Shown: positions 9,749 to 18,430, counted from the stretch's first letter. The stretch: 64,000 bases of DNA from Halobacillus halophilus (GCF_020171985.1 NZ_JAIVAL010000010.1:42890-106889), one strand, 5' to 3'. Notes: a model not told the origin generated them from the sequence alone. Program-made: numbers and translations.

Positions 9749-9897
9749 CCTCTGCACCCCTCTCTTTCTAATTCTACTACGAAAAGCCCACCGTTTAGTT
9801 TCATTTAATTAAAAAATTTTCTAGAAGGCAGGAATTTCATTCATCAATCGCTAATGTAAAATAATGAACACTTATTCAGTTCAAGGAGGAAATAGTT

Positions 9898-10083
9898 GTG
9901 AAGACGTATTTTTTAACCGTATTTAAGAGTGATGGCACGAATGTGCTGGATGAGACCTTCCAGGCGGAAAATGATGATGAAGCAAAAAAAATAGGGCAGG
10001 AAAGATTAGCAGAAGAAGGGTACAGTGAACAGACTCATCGCTGTGTTGCACCTGAGGGACACCTGGTTTTGTTTCACAGATAA
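9898..10083 (+). CDS. yhzD: YhzD-like small protein
   Basis: A 61-residue protein that starts with GTG behind a strong AAGGAGG site. It begins MKTYFLTVF, followed by an acidic stretch with DDEAKK, and fits the small YhzD-like family of Bacillus that sits beside yhaQ. No catalytic motif is visible and the function is unknown. It is transcribed alone, divergently from yhaQ, and ends at a terminator shared with yhaR. Confidence 0.7.
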   Translation: MKTYFLTVFKSDGTNVLDETFQAENDDEAKKIGQERLAEEGYSEQTHRCVAPEGHLVLFHR

Positions 10084-10132
10084 CAATTGCCCGCTATTCA
10101 TTAAACCTGTCATAACCGTAATAGTCTCACGT

Positions 10133-10165
10133 AAAAAAGCCGCGCTTATCTGCGCGGCTTTTTTT
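10133..10165. terminator. Bidirectional terminator between yhzD and yhaR
   Basis: A 9-bp GC-rich stem (AAGCCGCGC / GCGCGGCTT) with a 6-nt loop has A-rich sequence before it and T-rich sequence after it, so it can work in both directions. Confidence 0.88.
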
Positions 10166-10934
10166 ATTCTCCCTTAAAATTAGGCTGTCTTTTTTCTTTA
10201 AATGCTTTTACACCTTCATGATGATCGTCTGTCTGTTTCATATCCCACTGGGCTTTGCGTTCCTTTGAAAGGTAAAGCATTAATTGATCAAGTCCATACT
10301 GATGATAAATCTCCTTCGTCGCAATCATGGATTTTAAAGGACGCCTGCTCCATTTCTTAGCGAGTTCATGAGCTTCTTCCTGCACGGATCCGTTCACAAC
10401 GATATCCACCAGTTTGTGGTCATACGCCTCTTTGGCCCTCATCTGTTCTCCTTTCCAGGCAAATTGCTTCGCCTGGTGAGTCCCTAGACGCTGCTGGAGC
10501 CAAAAGTGAGCCCCTCCATCCGGAATAAGACCAATGCCAATGAAATTCATTGAAATCGTAGCATCCGGCTCCGCCACTACGTAATCCGCTGCAAGAGCTA
10601 TGCTTAACCCAAGCCCTACTGCTGGACCATGGATGGCCGAGACTACGATTTTCGGCATGGTATAGATGGAAGACACGATGGTTTCAATATGGTTCATTAC
10701 CTCATCATATTGTTTTGCATCACTCACAGTGTCCATCATGCTAAGATCTCCGCCGGCGCAGAAGCCATCTCCTTTTCCAGAGAGCACCACTACCTGTCCT
10801 TCATATTCTTTAACCTGTTGAATCGCTTCGGCGAATTCCTTCAGCATTTCTGCATCCAAGGCATTGTATTTCTCACCACGGGCTATCTTCAAATGGACCA
10901 CATTGTCTATTTCTTCAATAACGAAATATTTCAT
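10164..10934 (-). CDS. yhaR: Enoyl-CoA hydratase/isomerase family protein YhaR
   Basis: A 256-residue crotonase-fold protein acting on acyl-CoA thioesters. Oxyanion-hole segments are visible as GDGFCAGGDLSMM (about residues 57-69) and GPAVGLGLSIALAADY (about 103-118), and IGLIPDGGAHFWLQ carries the region where the second catalytic residue usually lies. The ATG at 10934 is preferred over a TTG two codons upstream because AAAGGGG is correctly spaced from it. The substrate is unknown. Its place next to yhaQ matches B. subtilis. It is probably part of fatty-acid or aromatic-acid degradation, but no partner gene is adjacent. Confidence 0.88.
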   Translation of the reverse strand: MKYFVIEEIDNVVHLKIARGEKYNALDAEMLKEFAEAIQQVKEYEGQVVVLSGKGDGFCAGGDLSMMDTVSDAKQYDEVMNHIETIVSSIYTMPKIVVSAIHGPAVGLGLSIALAADYVVAEPDATISMNFIGIGLIPDGGAHFWLQQRLGTHQAKQFAWKGEQMRAKEAYDHKLVDIVVNGSVQEEAHELAKKWSRRPLKSMIATKEIYHQYGLDQLMLYLSKERKAQWDMKQTDDHHEGVKAFKEKRQPNFKGE

Positions 10935-11080
10935 TCTCAAACCCCTTTATAAAAATTCTCTCTCTTTATTCTATTTCTCCATTTGTAAGAATTTTCCCTG
11001 CACAAAACGACATAAAACTGGAGATAGAGACACAAGTATGCAGGAGGTCTCCCCTCCCCGTTCTATTAATGAATACACCA

Positions 11081-11117
11081 TAAAAAAAGCCACCCTCGAG
11101 GAGGATGACTTTTTTAT
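11081..11117 (-). terminator. Intrinsic terminator after yheA
   Basis: On the minus strand, arms AAGTCATCCTC and GAGGGTGGCTT (with wobble pairs) close on a CTC loop and are followed by seven T residues. The 5' arm overlaps the end of yheA. Confidence 0.8.
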
Positions 11118-11476
11118 TATTGCTGTGGCTCTTCCGGATTTCCGTAAAGCTCTTCCAACGGCTTAGTGATGATTTTACTAACATCATTGATAACCGTGTT
11201 CAAGCGCTGCTCTTCTTCCATCAGTTTAGAAATCTGAGGGTGCTGTTGAACAAGTTCAACAACTTTACGAGCTTCTTCAACTTCTTCTTCAGAAATCTCT
11301 TCACCTTGCATTTGTTTCTGTTGAAGAGTTACTTGGGTCTGACGGAAATCTTCAAACATTTTTTTAGCAGCTTCATCATTCATAACTGCTTCGTAAGCTT
11401 CTTTCAAGCTTGTGAATTCCTCACTGTTTCTAATTGCTTTTTCAAGATCATACGCGTGATCGTAGATATTAGACAT
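11117..11476 (-). CDS. yheA: YheA (YlbF/YmcA family)
   Basis: A 119-residue, almost wholly alpha-helical protein of the YlbF/YmcA/YheA family (DUF964). The pattern YDLEKAIRNSEEFTSLKEAY followed by FEDFRQTQVTLQQKQMQGEE is typical. YlbF and YmcA form the Y-complex that guides RNase Y in B. subtilis; YheA is a paralogue of unknown function, and a helical scaffolding role is only inference. It lies downstream of yheB on the same strand, as in B. subtilis. Confidence 0.88.
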   Translation of the reverse strand: MSNIYDHAYDLEKAIRNSEEFTSLKEAYEAVMNDEAAKKMFEDFRQTQVTLQQKQMQGEEISEEEVEEARKVVELVQQHPQISKLMEEEQRLNTVINDVSKIITKPLEELYGNPEEPQQ

Positions 11477-11560
11477 AATTAAAAGCCTCCTAAATGGTTT
11501 CGTTCTTTGACTCCTACACCACTATAACAAACTGAAGATGTGATGTATAGGAATCCCTAT

Positions 11561-12697
11561 TTATCCGAGAAATAAAACAATTAAACCCTGCAGCAATCCA
11601 ATTAGACCACCAAGCAATGCCCCTAGATATGTGATCATTTTGAATTCCCGCCGGGAGATTCCAAGAACCATTTCCTCCAGCCGATCAACCTGAAAAGCTT
11701 CCACTTCTTCCTGTACAATTTCTGAAAGGTGCATGGATTCCATCATACTTTCCATCTTACCGGATAATAGAACGCTTGCCTTCTTAACGAGAAGAGGCAC
11801 GAATTCCTGAAGAATTTTATGCTGATAAGGTTTGGACCATTCCGCTACCGTTTTCTGAAGCCATTCTTCAAGCGGAAGGGCTTTCGCGACGGCTTGCCCT
11901 AATGTATGACCAACGGCCGTTCGCCCGATCTTATCTTCATAAAACCCTACAGGCTGCTTCATCGCCCGCTGTAGTTCGGACTGAAGCATGCCCCTGAGCC
12001 AGTAAGTCATTTCTTTATCTGAAACGTAACGAATAATCGCAGGGTAGATGCGCTCTGTAATCCCGTCCGGTCCCATAAAAGAGGAAATCATATTTCCAAG
12101 AAACCCTTGGTTATCCAGATAATTGTCTATTAGTGCAGTTACTTTATATCTGCCTTCTGGACTTTGAAAGTACAATGTAACCTGCTCTTGAATATGATCA
12201 GCCAGCTGATCCGCTCCCACCTCAATTTTTTCTTTCCATTCATAGGAGAGGAGATTTTCCAAGGTTTCTTCCCGGTAGTTATCCATTACAGAATGATAGC
12301 GATTCTCTACCCAGCTGGAAATCGACTGTTCAAGATGAATCGTATTCATGTCCAGGTCAAGTTCCTCAAGCATCTCTTGAAGAGTGGCCGGATGGTTAAG
12401 TATTTTCTCAATCTCTTCTTGAGCCCATTCCGTCATTTGGGTTTGGAAAGCAGGCCGTTCCAGTTTACGACGCAGACCTTCTGCGGTCAGTAAATGCTCG
12501 ACCACCATTCGCCCCAATTGTCTGGCGAGTTCTTTCTGTCTCTTTGGAATCAATCCAGGGGTGAAAGGCAGGCGGAAATTCTTAATATACAACGCACGAT
12601 AAGGTCGAAAAAGCATCTTTATAGCAAGGGAGTTGGTCAGTCCTCCGATTAACGCACCGATTCCTATCATCATTAACACGAGCAATACAGGATTCAT
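11561..12697 (-). CDS. yheB: DUF445 membrane protein YheB
   Basis: A 378-residue DUF445 protein. Hydrophobic helices lie at both ends: residues 3-22 (VLLVLMMIGIGALIGGLTN, then SLAIKMLFRPY) and the last 25 residues (GALLGGLIGLLQGLIVLFLG). Between them is a long amphipathic helical region, so both termini are expected to anchor a large cytosolic domain. The family occurs throughout Bacillus but has no established function. The start is the ATG behind GAGAGG. It is probably cotranscribed with yheA (gap of 84 bp). Confidence 0.9.
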   Translation of the reverse strand: MNPVLLVLMMIGIGALIGGLTNSLAIKMLFRPYRALYIKNFRLPFTPGLIPKRQKELARQLGRMVVEHLLTAEGLRRKLERPAFQTQMTEWAQEEIEKILNHPATLQEMLEELDLDMNTIHLEQSISSWVENRYHSVMDNYREETLENLLSYEWKEKIEVGADQLADHIQEQVTLYFQSPEGRYKVTALIDNYLDNQGFLGNMISSFMGPDGITERIYPAIIRYVSDKEMTYWLRGMLQSELQRAMKQPVGFYEDKIGRTAVGHTLGQAVAKALPLEEWLQKTVAEWSKPYQHKILQEFVPLLVKKASVLLSGKMESMMESMHLSEIVQEEVEAFQVDRLEEMVLGISRREFKMITYLGALLGGLIGLLQGLIVLFLG

Positions 12698-12834
12698 GGG
12701 TACAACCTCTCTTTATTTAATCTCACCCAAGTATAAGACATTTCAAGGGTTGTGCCAATTTTTATGTAAAAAATCCGCCTGCTTATCATTTCCTTTAGCT
12801 TTAGCTCTAATAAATATCGATATTGTTTTTTGCG

Positions 12835-13158
12835 GAAAAACTCCTATTACTTTAAGACTCAGTTTCGAGATAAGTGGGTCCGTTACTTTTTGTGGAAGAG
12901 GGCTGGCGGGGAAATAACTCGTCTTGTTCTATCACCCAGACACTCGAGACATAAGCCGTTCATCAACGGACGGAAAGACCACCGTCCTTTTGATGCTCGG
13001 CTTATGCTGGTCGTGTCTTGCGGGGTGATGCCACATTTGAACACTTTCCTATGGCTCTACACGACGCAGGGCCGGAAAGCGAGCCGTTCCCTGGAGCCCC
13101 TTCTCCACACAATATCTCGGAACTGAGTCTTCAACTATCCGGCCCTCTTCTTAAATAA
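12835..13158. repeat. Intergenic element 2 (module C with B-like end)
   Basis: Inverted ends AGACTCAGTTTCGAGATA (12855-12872) and TATCTCGGAACTGAGTCT (13113-13130) bound about 240 bp of GC-richer sequence. The left part after the end resembles that of module A (GGGTCCGTTAC, GGGGAAATAACTCG). The core is module C (TCACCCAGACACTCGAGACA, then a GGACGG/CCGTCC hairpin and ATAAGCCG/CGGCTTAT arms). The right part resembles the end of module B (GACGCAGGGCCGGAAAGCG). It sits between divergent genes (yheB and the 58-codon gene). Confidence 0.8.
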
Positions 13159-13274
13159 GCGTCCTATGGGCAATCATTACATTATATAGGAAATATAAAA
13201 ATCCATGAGGGCATCTTTTGAAACCTTCATGGTTCTTTTATTACGGGACAAACTAATAAGGGAGGTGAATTGTT

Positions 13275-13451
13275 ATGAAGAAAAATGAAAACAATCGAGT
13301 TCCTGAAGGAAAAGATAAGTATGAACTTGATGTCGATCGCATGATCAACGAAGGAATGGCCGGAGGAACTGTGAAACCCGTACATGGGCATGAACAACTT
13401 GGTGAAGCACACGAAATTCCAGAACAGCCCAAAAGAAATTCCCAGCACTAA
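13275..13451 (+). CDS. Conserved-looking 58-residue hydrophilic protein
   Basis: A 58-codon gene that starts with ATG behind an excellent GGAGGTG site and ends just before a terminator. The product is highly hydrophilic (Lys, Glu, Asn, His) and contains DVDRMINEGMAGGTVKP, a pattern I associate with small uncharacterised Bacillaceae proteins; I cannot name it. There is no membrane segment or cysteine. The good ribosome-binding site, own terminator and codon use like its neighbours make it more than a chance frame. Function unknown. Confidence 0.7.
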   Translation: MKKNENNRVPEGKDKYELDVDRMINEGMAGGTVKPVHGHEQLGEAHEIPEQPKRNSQH

Positions 13452-13468
13452 CGATTGGCAAAGATGAA

Positions 13469-13504
13469 AAAAGCCGGTGATGCTTCGTACATCTCCGGCT
13501 TTGT
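13469..13504. terminator. Terminator between the 58-codon gene and cstR-like gene
   Basis: Arms AAGCCGG and CCGGCTT, extended by GATG/CATC across one mismatch, enclose a 7-nt loop. A run of A before and T after the hairpin allow use from either side. Confidence 0.75.
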
Positions 13505-13505
13505 G

Positions 13506-13787
13506 TTATCGGCTTTTTACAATCATTTGTACAGCTTCATTAATTAAATCTTCTGCAGATTCGCCTTCTTCATGGGCTTCCCTGATGCAGCCTTCCAGGT
13601 TTTTGGCTACAATATATCCGATCGCACGATCCATAGCTGAACGGGCGGCTGATAGCTGAGTTATGACATCTTTACAGTCTTTATCTTCATCCATCATTTT
13701 TAATACGCCTCTGACTTGTCCTTCAATTCGCTTTAAACGGTTTTTTGTTTCCTGACCGTATAAATTACTGTCTTTCACTTGTTCCAT
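13506..13787 (-). CDS. CstR-type persulfide-sensing repressor (CsoR/FrmR family)
   Basis: A 93-residue DUF156 repressor of four-helix form (RLKRIEGQVRGVLKMM at residues 17-32). Two cysteines, C38 (DKDCKDV) and C67 (LEGCIRE), are 29 residues apart, the spacing of the reactive pair in CstR. The copper ligand His between the cysteines of CsoR is absent (QLSAARSAM), so copper sensing is unlikely and persulfide sensing is the better reading. The imperfect inverted repeat ATACCTA / TTAGGCCTAT at about 13807-13827, just upstream, could be its operator. No rhodanese or sulfurtransferase gene is adjacent; the nearest sulfur-related gene is the SulP permease 27 kb away. Confidence 0.8.
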   Translation of the reverse strand: MEQVKDSNLYGQETKNRLKRIEGQVRGVLKMMDEDKDCKDVITQLSAARSAMDRAIGYIVAKNLEGCIREAHEEGESAEDLINEAVQMIVKSR

Positions 13788-13918
13788 AGAGGAACGACTC
13801 CCTTCTATACCTATAAATTAGGCCTATACCATAAACCCATCTGCGGGGTGCTGATTTTAAGTTTATTGTGCAATGTACTACTATAATAGTAAAGAATCTA
13901 TAAAAAAGGAAGATATTC

Positions 13919-14815
13919 ATGACCATAATTGCCGAGCTTAAAGCTATCTACCCTTCATTAATCATATCAGATCCTGAAGGAACCGACCATTCCGATGCCT
14001 ACAATTGGTATTTAACCCCTTCAATGGACACTATTGGTATTTCAAAAGAAGAAACGGAGACACGAGATACCAAACTTCTTTCCGTTTTTCTCACTCCAGC
14101 ACCGGTTGATCTTCCGGCAGAAACGGAACGGGAAACGGCCTGGAATGACTTTTTAAAAGGCAGCCAGGATCAACTGGCAATTCAGTGGCCAATTCAATAT
14201 CGGTTTGTGTTCTTTTCAATAGCGAACCTTCCTGAAGATAAAGAATCCTTTCAAGAAGCGTTCCAATCCCTTTTCCCGAGAAAAATGCCAATTATATGGG
14301 AAAACAGTGGAGAAGGATTTATTATTGAAGAAATTCATGAAAAGAACCAGGAGCCCTTATCTTTCCAAGGGATTGTGGATGTACTAATGAGTGATTTTTA
14401 CACCAATATCCAGTTCTATATCAGTGAATTCTCTCAGGATATCCCTTCTTCGCCATCCATCTATAAGTGGGCGGCCTACTGTCATACGATTGCCTTAAAA
14501 TACCGGATTGATTCGGCCGTTACTTATAAGGAGGTTATGCCTTATTTGTTTATCGAAGCGATTCCCGAGCATCAGTGGGAGCATATTCATCGGTCTATCT
14601 TTCAGGATATTAAGAAAGATAAAGACCTATTGCAGACTATTAAAGTTTTTCTTCAATCCGGCTCCAATGCGACCCTGGCAGCTAAAAACCTTTACATGCA
14701 CAGGAATAGTCTTCAATACCGGGTCGATAAATTTATTGAGAAAACAGGTATAGATGTGAAACAGTTTGAAGGAGCCATGATTACGTATCTCGCCTTGATC
14801 ACTCTGGATCACTAA
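13919..14815 (+). CDS. yxkF: YxkF-like PucR-type regulator
   Basis: A 298-residue protein with a C-terminal PucR-type helix-turn-helix (about residues 240-285: SGSNATLAAKNLYMHRNSLQ, then YRVDKF). The N-terminal 200 residues form an uncharacterised regulatory domain without a recognisable signal-binding motif. Length and position directly upstream of msmX match B. subtilis yxkF, which is the basis for the symbol. The start ATG follows AAAGGAAG. A strong palindromic terminator separates it from msmX, so the two are probably separate transcripts. Target genes are unknown. Confidence 0.75.
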   Translation: MTIIAELKAIYPSLIISDPEGTDHSDAYNWYLTPSMDTIGISKEETETRDTKLLSVFLTPAPVDLPAETERETAWNDFLKGSQDQLAIQWPIQYRFVFFSIANLPEDKESFQEAFQSLFPRKMPIIWENSGEGFIIEEIHEKNQEPLSFQGIVDVLMSDFYTNIQFYISEFSQDIPSSPSIYKWAAYCHTIALKYRIDSAVTYKEVMPYLFIEAIPEHQWEHIHRSIFQDIKKDKDLLQTIKVFLQSGSNATLAAKNLYMHRNSLQYRVDKFIEKTGIDVKQFEGAMITYLALITLDH

Positions 14816-14856
14816 CAAAGTGCACAAAGATCAATGACGAATCTTTGTGCACTTTG
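14816..14856 (+). terminator. 16-bp perfect palindrome after yxkF
   Basis: Arms CAAAGTGCACAAAGAT (14816-14831) and ATCTTTGTGCACTTTG (14841-14856) are perfect inverted copies around a 9-nt loop. There is no strong T run after it, so termination may be weak; mRNA end protection or binding of a protein to DNA are alternatives. Confidence 0.65.
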
Positions 14857-14938
14857 TCCATTTACCCATTTTTCAGAATTCGCTACACTGTAAACAGTAA
14901 AGAAAGCGATTTCAAAAAACACATTGGAGTGACTCATA

Positions 14939-16036
14939 ATGGCAGAATTGAAACTCAATAATATCGAAAAAGTTTATGATAAGAATGTAAAAGCAGTTGA
15001 AGACTTTAATTTAGATATCAATGATAAAGAATTCGTCGTATTCGTAGGTCCATCTGGTTGCGGTAAATCTACAACGCTAAGAATGATTGCAGGACTTGAA
15101 GAAATAACCGGCGGCGACTTTCTGATTGATGATAAACGTATGAACGACGTAGCACCGAAAGACCGGGACATCGCGATGGTTTTCCAGAACTATGCTCTTT
15201 ACCCTCACATGAACGTTTATGACAACATGGCTTTCGGATTGAAGCTTCGTAAAATGGACAAAAAAGAGATTGAGCAGCGTGTAAACAATGCAGCCAACAT
15301 TCTTGGTCTGGAAGCTTTACTTGACCGTAAACCGAAAGCTCTCTCAGGTGGTCAGCGTCAGCGTGTTGCGCTTGGACGTGCCATCGTTCGTGATGCTAAG
15401 GTATTCCTGATGGACGAACCGCTTTCCAACCTGGATGCTAAACTTCGTGTACAAATGCGTGCGGAAATTCAAAAACTTCACCAGCGTCTGCAAACTACAA
15501 CAATCTATGTAACACACGACCAGACAGAAGCGATGACAATGGCCACTCGACTTGTCGTTATGAAAGACGGCATCATTCAGCAAGTCGGTAAGCCAAAAGA
15601 TGTTTATGACAAACCAGAGAATGTTTTTGTAGGCGGATTTATTGGTTCACCAGCCATGAACTTCCTGCAGGGTACCTTAGAAGAAGGTAAAGTTGACCTT
15701 GGTACCGTCAAGATTACGGTTCCAGAAGGAAAAATGAAGACGCTTCGTGAACAGAACTATGTAGGAAAAGAACTGATCCTTGGCGTTCGTCCAGAAGATA
15801 TGCACGATGAGCCGGTATTCATTGATGCTAACCAGGACAAGAAGATTACAGCGCATATCGAAGTAGCTGAAATGATGGGATCTGAGTCTTACCTTTATTC
15901 TCGACTTAATGATCAGGAATTTATTGCTCGTGTAGACTCCCGTACAGATATTAACGGCGGTGAAGACATCGAGCTTGCAATTGATATGAACAAAGTTCAC
16001 TTCTTCGATAAAGATTCTGAATTACGTATCCGCTAA
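14939..16036 (+). CDS. msmX: Multi-sugar ABC importer ATPase MsmX
   Basis: A 365-residue ATPase of the MalK/UgpC/MsmX group, the shared energy source for several carbohydrate ABC importers in Bacillus. Walker A GPSGCGKSTT is at about residues 37-46, the signature LSGGQRQRVALGRA near 135, and Walker B VFLMDEPLSNLD near 158. The C-terminal OB-type regulatory domain (about 240-365, including GVRPEDMHDE) contacts the permeases and may bind regulators. Length equals that of B. subtilis MsmX, and yxkF is its neighbour there too. Its partner permeases and binding proteins are not in this window. Confidence 0.93.
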   Translation: MAELKLNNIEKVYDKNVKAVEDFNLDINDKEFVVFVGPSGCGKSTTLRMIAGLEEITGGDFLIDDKRMNDVAPKDRDIAMVFQNYALYPHMNVYDNMAFGLKLRKMDKKEIEQRVNNAANILGLEALLDRKPKALSGGQRQRVALGRAIVRDAKVFLMDEPLSNLDAKLRVQMRAEIQKLHQRLQTTTIYVTHDQTEAMTMATRLVVMKDGIIQQVGKPKDVYDKPENVFVGGFIGSPAMNFLQGTLEEGKVDLGTVKITVPEGKMKTLREQNYVGKELILGVRPEDMHDEPVFIDANQDKKITAHIEVAEMMGSESYLYSRLNDQEFIARVDSRTDINGGEDIELAIDMNKVHFFDKDSELRIR

Positions 16037-16043
16037 TAGCTAT

Positions 16044-16074
16044 AGCGCAGCTCTTAAGAGCTGCGCTTCTTTTA
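16044..16074 (+). terminator. Intrinsic terminator of msmX
   Basis: A 12-bp self-complementary stem (AGCGCAGCTCTT / AAGAGCTGCGCT) with a tight turn, followed by TCTTTT. Confidence 0.85.
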
Positions 16075-16317
16075 TGAACTTTGAACGTCTTGGAGGTCAC
16101 ACTTGCGGCATATAAACAAATGAATACATTCATCTGTTATTGAAGAATCTTCATCCCCGTCGACCAGATTTGTCCATTTTTGATCCAGGTACGGGCTATA
16201 ATCATCCAGAAAATCAGTAATTCTACCCCGATCCTCCATCTTTCCGTTGCACTTAGGACATGTTTTTTCTGTCTTACCCCAGCCATTACAAATCCCGCAT
16301 TCCTGCATATGATGCAC
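16072..16317 (-). CDS. Small zinc-finger protein (DnaJ-type CxxCxG repeats)
   Basis: An 81-residue protein with paired metal-binding motifs. CGICNGWGK and CPKCNGK near the N-terminus resemble the cysteine-rich repeats of DnaJ, and CRKC lies near the C-terminus; CX2C pairs of this kind usually bind zinc. GTG at 16317 behind GGAAAG is the likely start; ATG at 16308 is an alternative. It lies between msmX and the SASP gene, in opposite orientation to msmX. I do not recognise the family by name; a regulatory or chaperone-like role is only a guess. Confidence 0.6.
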   Translation of the reverse strand: MHHMQECGICNGWGKTEKTCPKCNGKMEDRGRITDFLDDYSPYLDQKWTNLVDGDEDSSITDECIHLFICRKCDLQDVQSS

Positions 16318-16352
16318 TTCTTTCCGCAGTCATAAATTTGAATTTTCCCCAC

Positions 16353-16384
16353 AAAATAAAGAGGAAGGGCGCACCCTTCCTCCT
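16353..16384 (-). terminator. Intrinsic terminator of the SASP gene
   Basis: Arms GAGGAAGGG and CCCTTCCTC enclose a 4-nt loop and, on the minus strand, are followed by TTTATTTTG. Confidence 0.8.
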
Positions 16385-16397
16385 TCGTCACACATAT

Positions 16398-16616
16398 TTA
16401 TTTTTGTTGTTGTCCGTACTGCTGTCCACCGAACTGTTGTTCAGCCATTTGTACAAGACGCTTAGTGATTTCTCCACCTACAGAACCGTTAGCACGGGAA
16501 GTAGAATCAGCACCAAGCTGTACTCCGAATTCTTGAGCGATTTCGTATTTCATTTGGTCTAGAGCTTGTTGCACACCAGGTACTACTAACTCATTTGAAC
16601 TGTTGTTGTTAGCCAT
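16398..16616 (-). CDS. Alpha/beta-type small acid-soluble spore protein
   Basis: A 72-residue SASP that coats and protects spore [23 protein letters not shown] holds the conserved site cut by the germination protease GPR, and [13 protein letters not shown] is the second conserved DNA-binding segment. The Gln-rich tail ([12 protein letters not shown]) is typical. The start has an AGGAGGTGAG site. Expression is expected in the forespore under sigma-G; I did not find a certain promoter by eye. It is firm evidence that the organism forms endospores. Confidence 0.95.
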   Translation of the reverse strand: MANNNSSNELVVPGVQQALDQMKYEIAQEFGVQLGADSTSRANGSVGGEITKRLVQMAEQQFGGQQYGQQQK

Positions 16617-16740
16617 GTTGTCTCACCTCCTGTGTAAAAGTAGTATGAGCCGGTATTGTATTTTTTATGTCAAAAAAATTACTGGAAATTAATGGAGGGT
16701 TTTCAACAGACTCATTCCATGGCTAACAACAATTAAATCT

Positions 16741-18129
16741 CTATGCGTTTGGCTTTGTCATTGCCTTTGGATCAACGTATTCATCAAACTGCTCAGCAGT
16801 TAAAATACCAGATTCCACGGCTGTTTCTTTTAATGTTTGATTTTTTTCAAAAGCCGTTTTAGCAATCTTGGCTGCATTCTCATATCCAATATGAGGATTA
16901 AGAGCGGTTACGAGCATAAGCGAATCGCGGAGATTCTTTTCAATTTGCTCGTGGTTCGGTTCAAGTCCGCGAACACAGCGCTCTTCAAATGACACCATAC
17001 TGTCCGCAAGAAGCTGGGCGGATTGAAGGAAGTTATAAGCAATCACTGGTTTAAATACGTTCAGTTCAAAATTCCCCTGACTCGCTGCAAAACCAATGGT
17101 CGCATCATTTCCCATAATTTGTGCGGAAACCATAGTGACTGCTTCACTTTGAGTAGGATTAACTTTCCCTGGCATGATGGAACTTCCCGGTTCATTAGCT
17201 GGAATGGTAATTTCGCCAATCCCGCATCGAGGTCCACTCGCGAGCCAGCGAACATCATTCGCAATCTTCATTAGATCTGCAGCTAATGCTTTAAGCGCAC
17301 CATGAGTATGCACAAGCTCATCGTGAGATGTGAGCGCGTGAAATTTATTCGGTGCTGAAACAAATTCTTTACCGGTAACTTCATTGATTTTGGCAACGAC
17401 TTGCTCCGAGAAATCTTCATGAGCATTTAACCCTGTCCCAACGGCTGTACCGCCAATTGCAAGGTCTTTTACATACTTCGTACTATCTTTAATCATATTT
17501 TCAGTTTTATCTAACATACGATGCCAGCCGCTGATTTCCTGCCCTAGAGTAAGAGGCGTTGCGTCCTGCAGATGGGTACGTCCAATCTTTACAATCTCGT
17601 CAAACGCTTCCATTTTTTCTTTTAAGGTATCTTTTAGTTGAGTTAATGCAGGAAGAACCACATCCTCAAGTTTCTGAACAGCTCCTATGTGCATAGCTGT
17701 CGGGTAAGTATCGTTAGAACTTTGTGATTTATTCACATCATCATTCGGGTGCAGGCGCGTTTCGCTTTCCTGTTTTTTAAGCCATTCATTTCCTACATAA
17801 GCAATAACTTCGTTCACGTTCATATTAGATTGCGTGCCGCTTCCTGTCTGCCAAACGACAAGAGGAAAATGCTCTTCAAGATCACCGGAAATAATTTGAT
17901 CCGCAGCGTGTTCAATAGCATCTGCTTTCTCTTCTTCCAATAATCCCAATTCAAAATTGGCTCTCGCAGCACTCTTTTTTAAAATCGCAAAGCCTTCGAT
18001 AACTTCTTTTGGCATTTTTTCATTACCGATCGGAAAGTTCTGTTTACTTCGCTGGGTCTGCGCTCCCCAATATTTTTCACTCGGTACTTGTATCTCACCA
18101 ATTGTATCTTTTTCTATACGGTAATCCAT
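16741..18129 (-). CDS. fumC: Class II fumarate hydratase
   Basis: A 462-residue fumarase C (CitG in Bacillus) that hydrates fumarate to L-malate in the citric acid cycle. The signature [11 protein letters not shown] (around residue 315) carries the mobile catalytic-loop serine, [10 protein letters not shown] holds the catalytic histidine region, and [11 protein letters not shown] is the conserved substrate-site segment. It is a homotetrameric, iron-independent enzyme of the aspartase/fumarase superfamily. Length is normal. It is transcribed alone with a good AAGGAGG site; no obvious terminator follows it before the SASP gene. Confidence 0.95.
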   Translation of the reverse strand: MDYRIEKDTIGEIQVPSEKYWGAQTQRSKQNFPIGNEKMPKEVIEGFAILKKSAARANFELGLLEEEKADAIEHAADQIISGDLEEHFPLVVWQTGSGTQSNMNVNEVIAYVGNEWLKKQESETRLHPNDDVNKSQSSNDTYPTAMHIGAVQKLEDVVLPALTQLKDTLKEKMEAFDEIVKIGRTHLQDATPLTLGQEISGWHRMLDKTENMIKDSTKYVKDLAIGGTAVGTGLNAHEDFSEQVVAKINEVTGKEFVSAPNKFHALTSHDELVHTHGALKALAADLMKIANDVRWLASGPRCGIGEITIPANEPGSSIMPGKVNPTQSEAVTMVSAQIMGNDATIGFAASQGNFELNVFKPVIAYNFLQSAQLLADSMVSFEERCVRGLEPNHEQIEKNLRDSLMLVTALNPHIGYENAAKIAKTAFEKNQTLKETAVESGILTAEQFDEYVDPKAMTKPNA

Positions 18130-18246
18130 GATAAATCCTCCTTATTTTGTTCATCCGCTCCTCCATTATTGTATCAAGAATCTTTTGAACATTCATCTCA
18201 AGCTTAAATTTAAAAAAACAATTTTCGATAATTTATTATCAGATTA

Positions 18247-18275
18247 TTTACAATTTTCAGTTTTTAGTGTATAGT
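18247..18275 (+). promoter_or_regulatory. Sigma-A-type promoter of a short transcript
   Basis: TTTACA (18247-18252) and TATAGT (18270-18275) are 17 bp apart, close to the consensus. The predicted start near 18282 leads into the short unit that ends at 18430. Confidence 0.6.
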
Positions 18276-18281
18276 GAGTTT

Positions 18282-18430
18282 TAATAAAAGAAAGGAGGCA
18301 GAAACAATCGTACTTAATACCACAAGGAAGGAGGTCCCCGGTAAAAAGCATTATTGTTTTTGCTCGATCTTTTCAAATGGTCCAGTTAGGTGGGAATAAA
18401 AAGAGTCTGTCTGTACAGGCTCTTTTTTAA
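18282..18430 (+). ncRNA. Possible small RNA or tiny-peptide transcript with its own terminator
   Basis: A unit of about 150 nt runs from the promoter to a terminator with arms AAGAGTCTGT and ACAGGCTCTT (18401-18424) plus a T run. It carries two Shine-Dalgarno-like sites (AAAGGAGG near 18293 and AAGGAGG near 18328). Eight bases after the first, an open frame of 30 codons (18307-18399) ends just before the terminator, but it would have to start at ATC. The frame would encode IVLNTTRKEVPGKKH and a CFC motif. It may be a small RNA, a leader, or a peptide gene with a non-canonical start. No known RNA family is recognised. Confidence 0.4.

Noticed and set aside
12830..13126. 98-codon open frame across element 2
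   Set aside because: It spans the inverted ends and hairpins of the element, and is not open in the related copies at 19421 and 23535.
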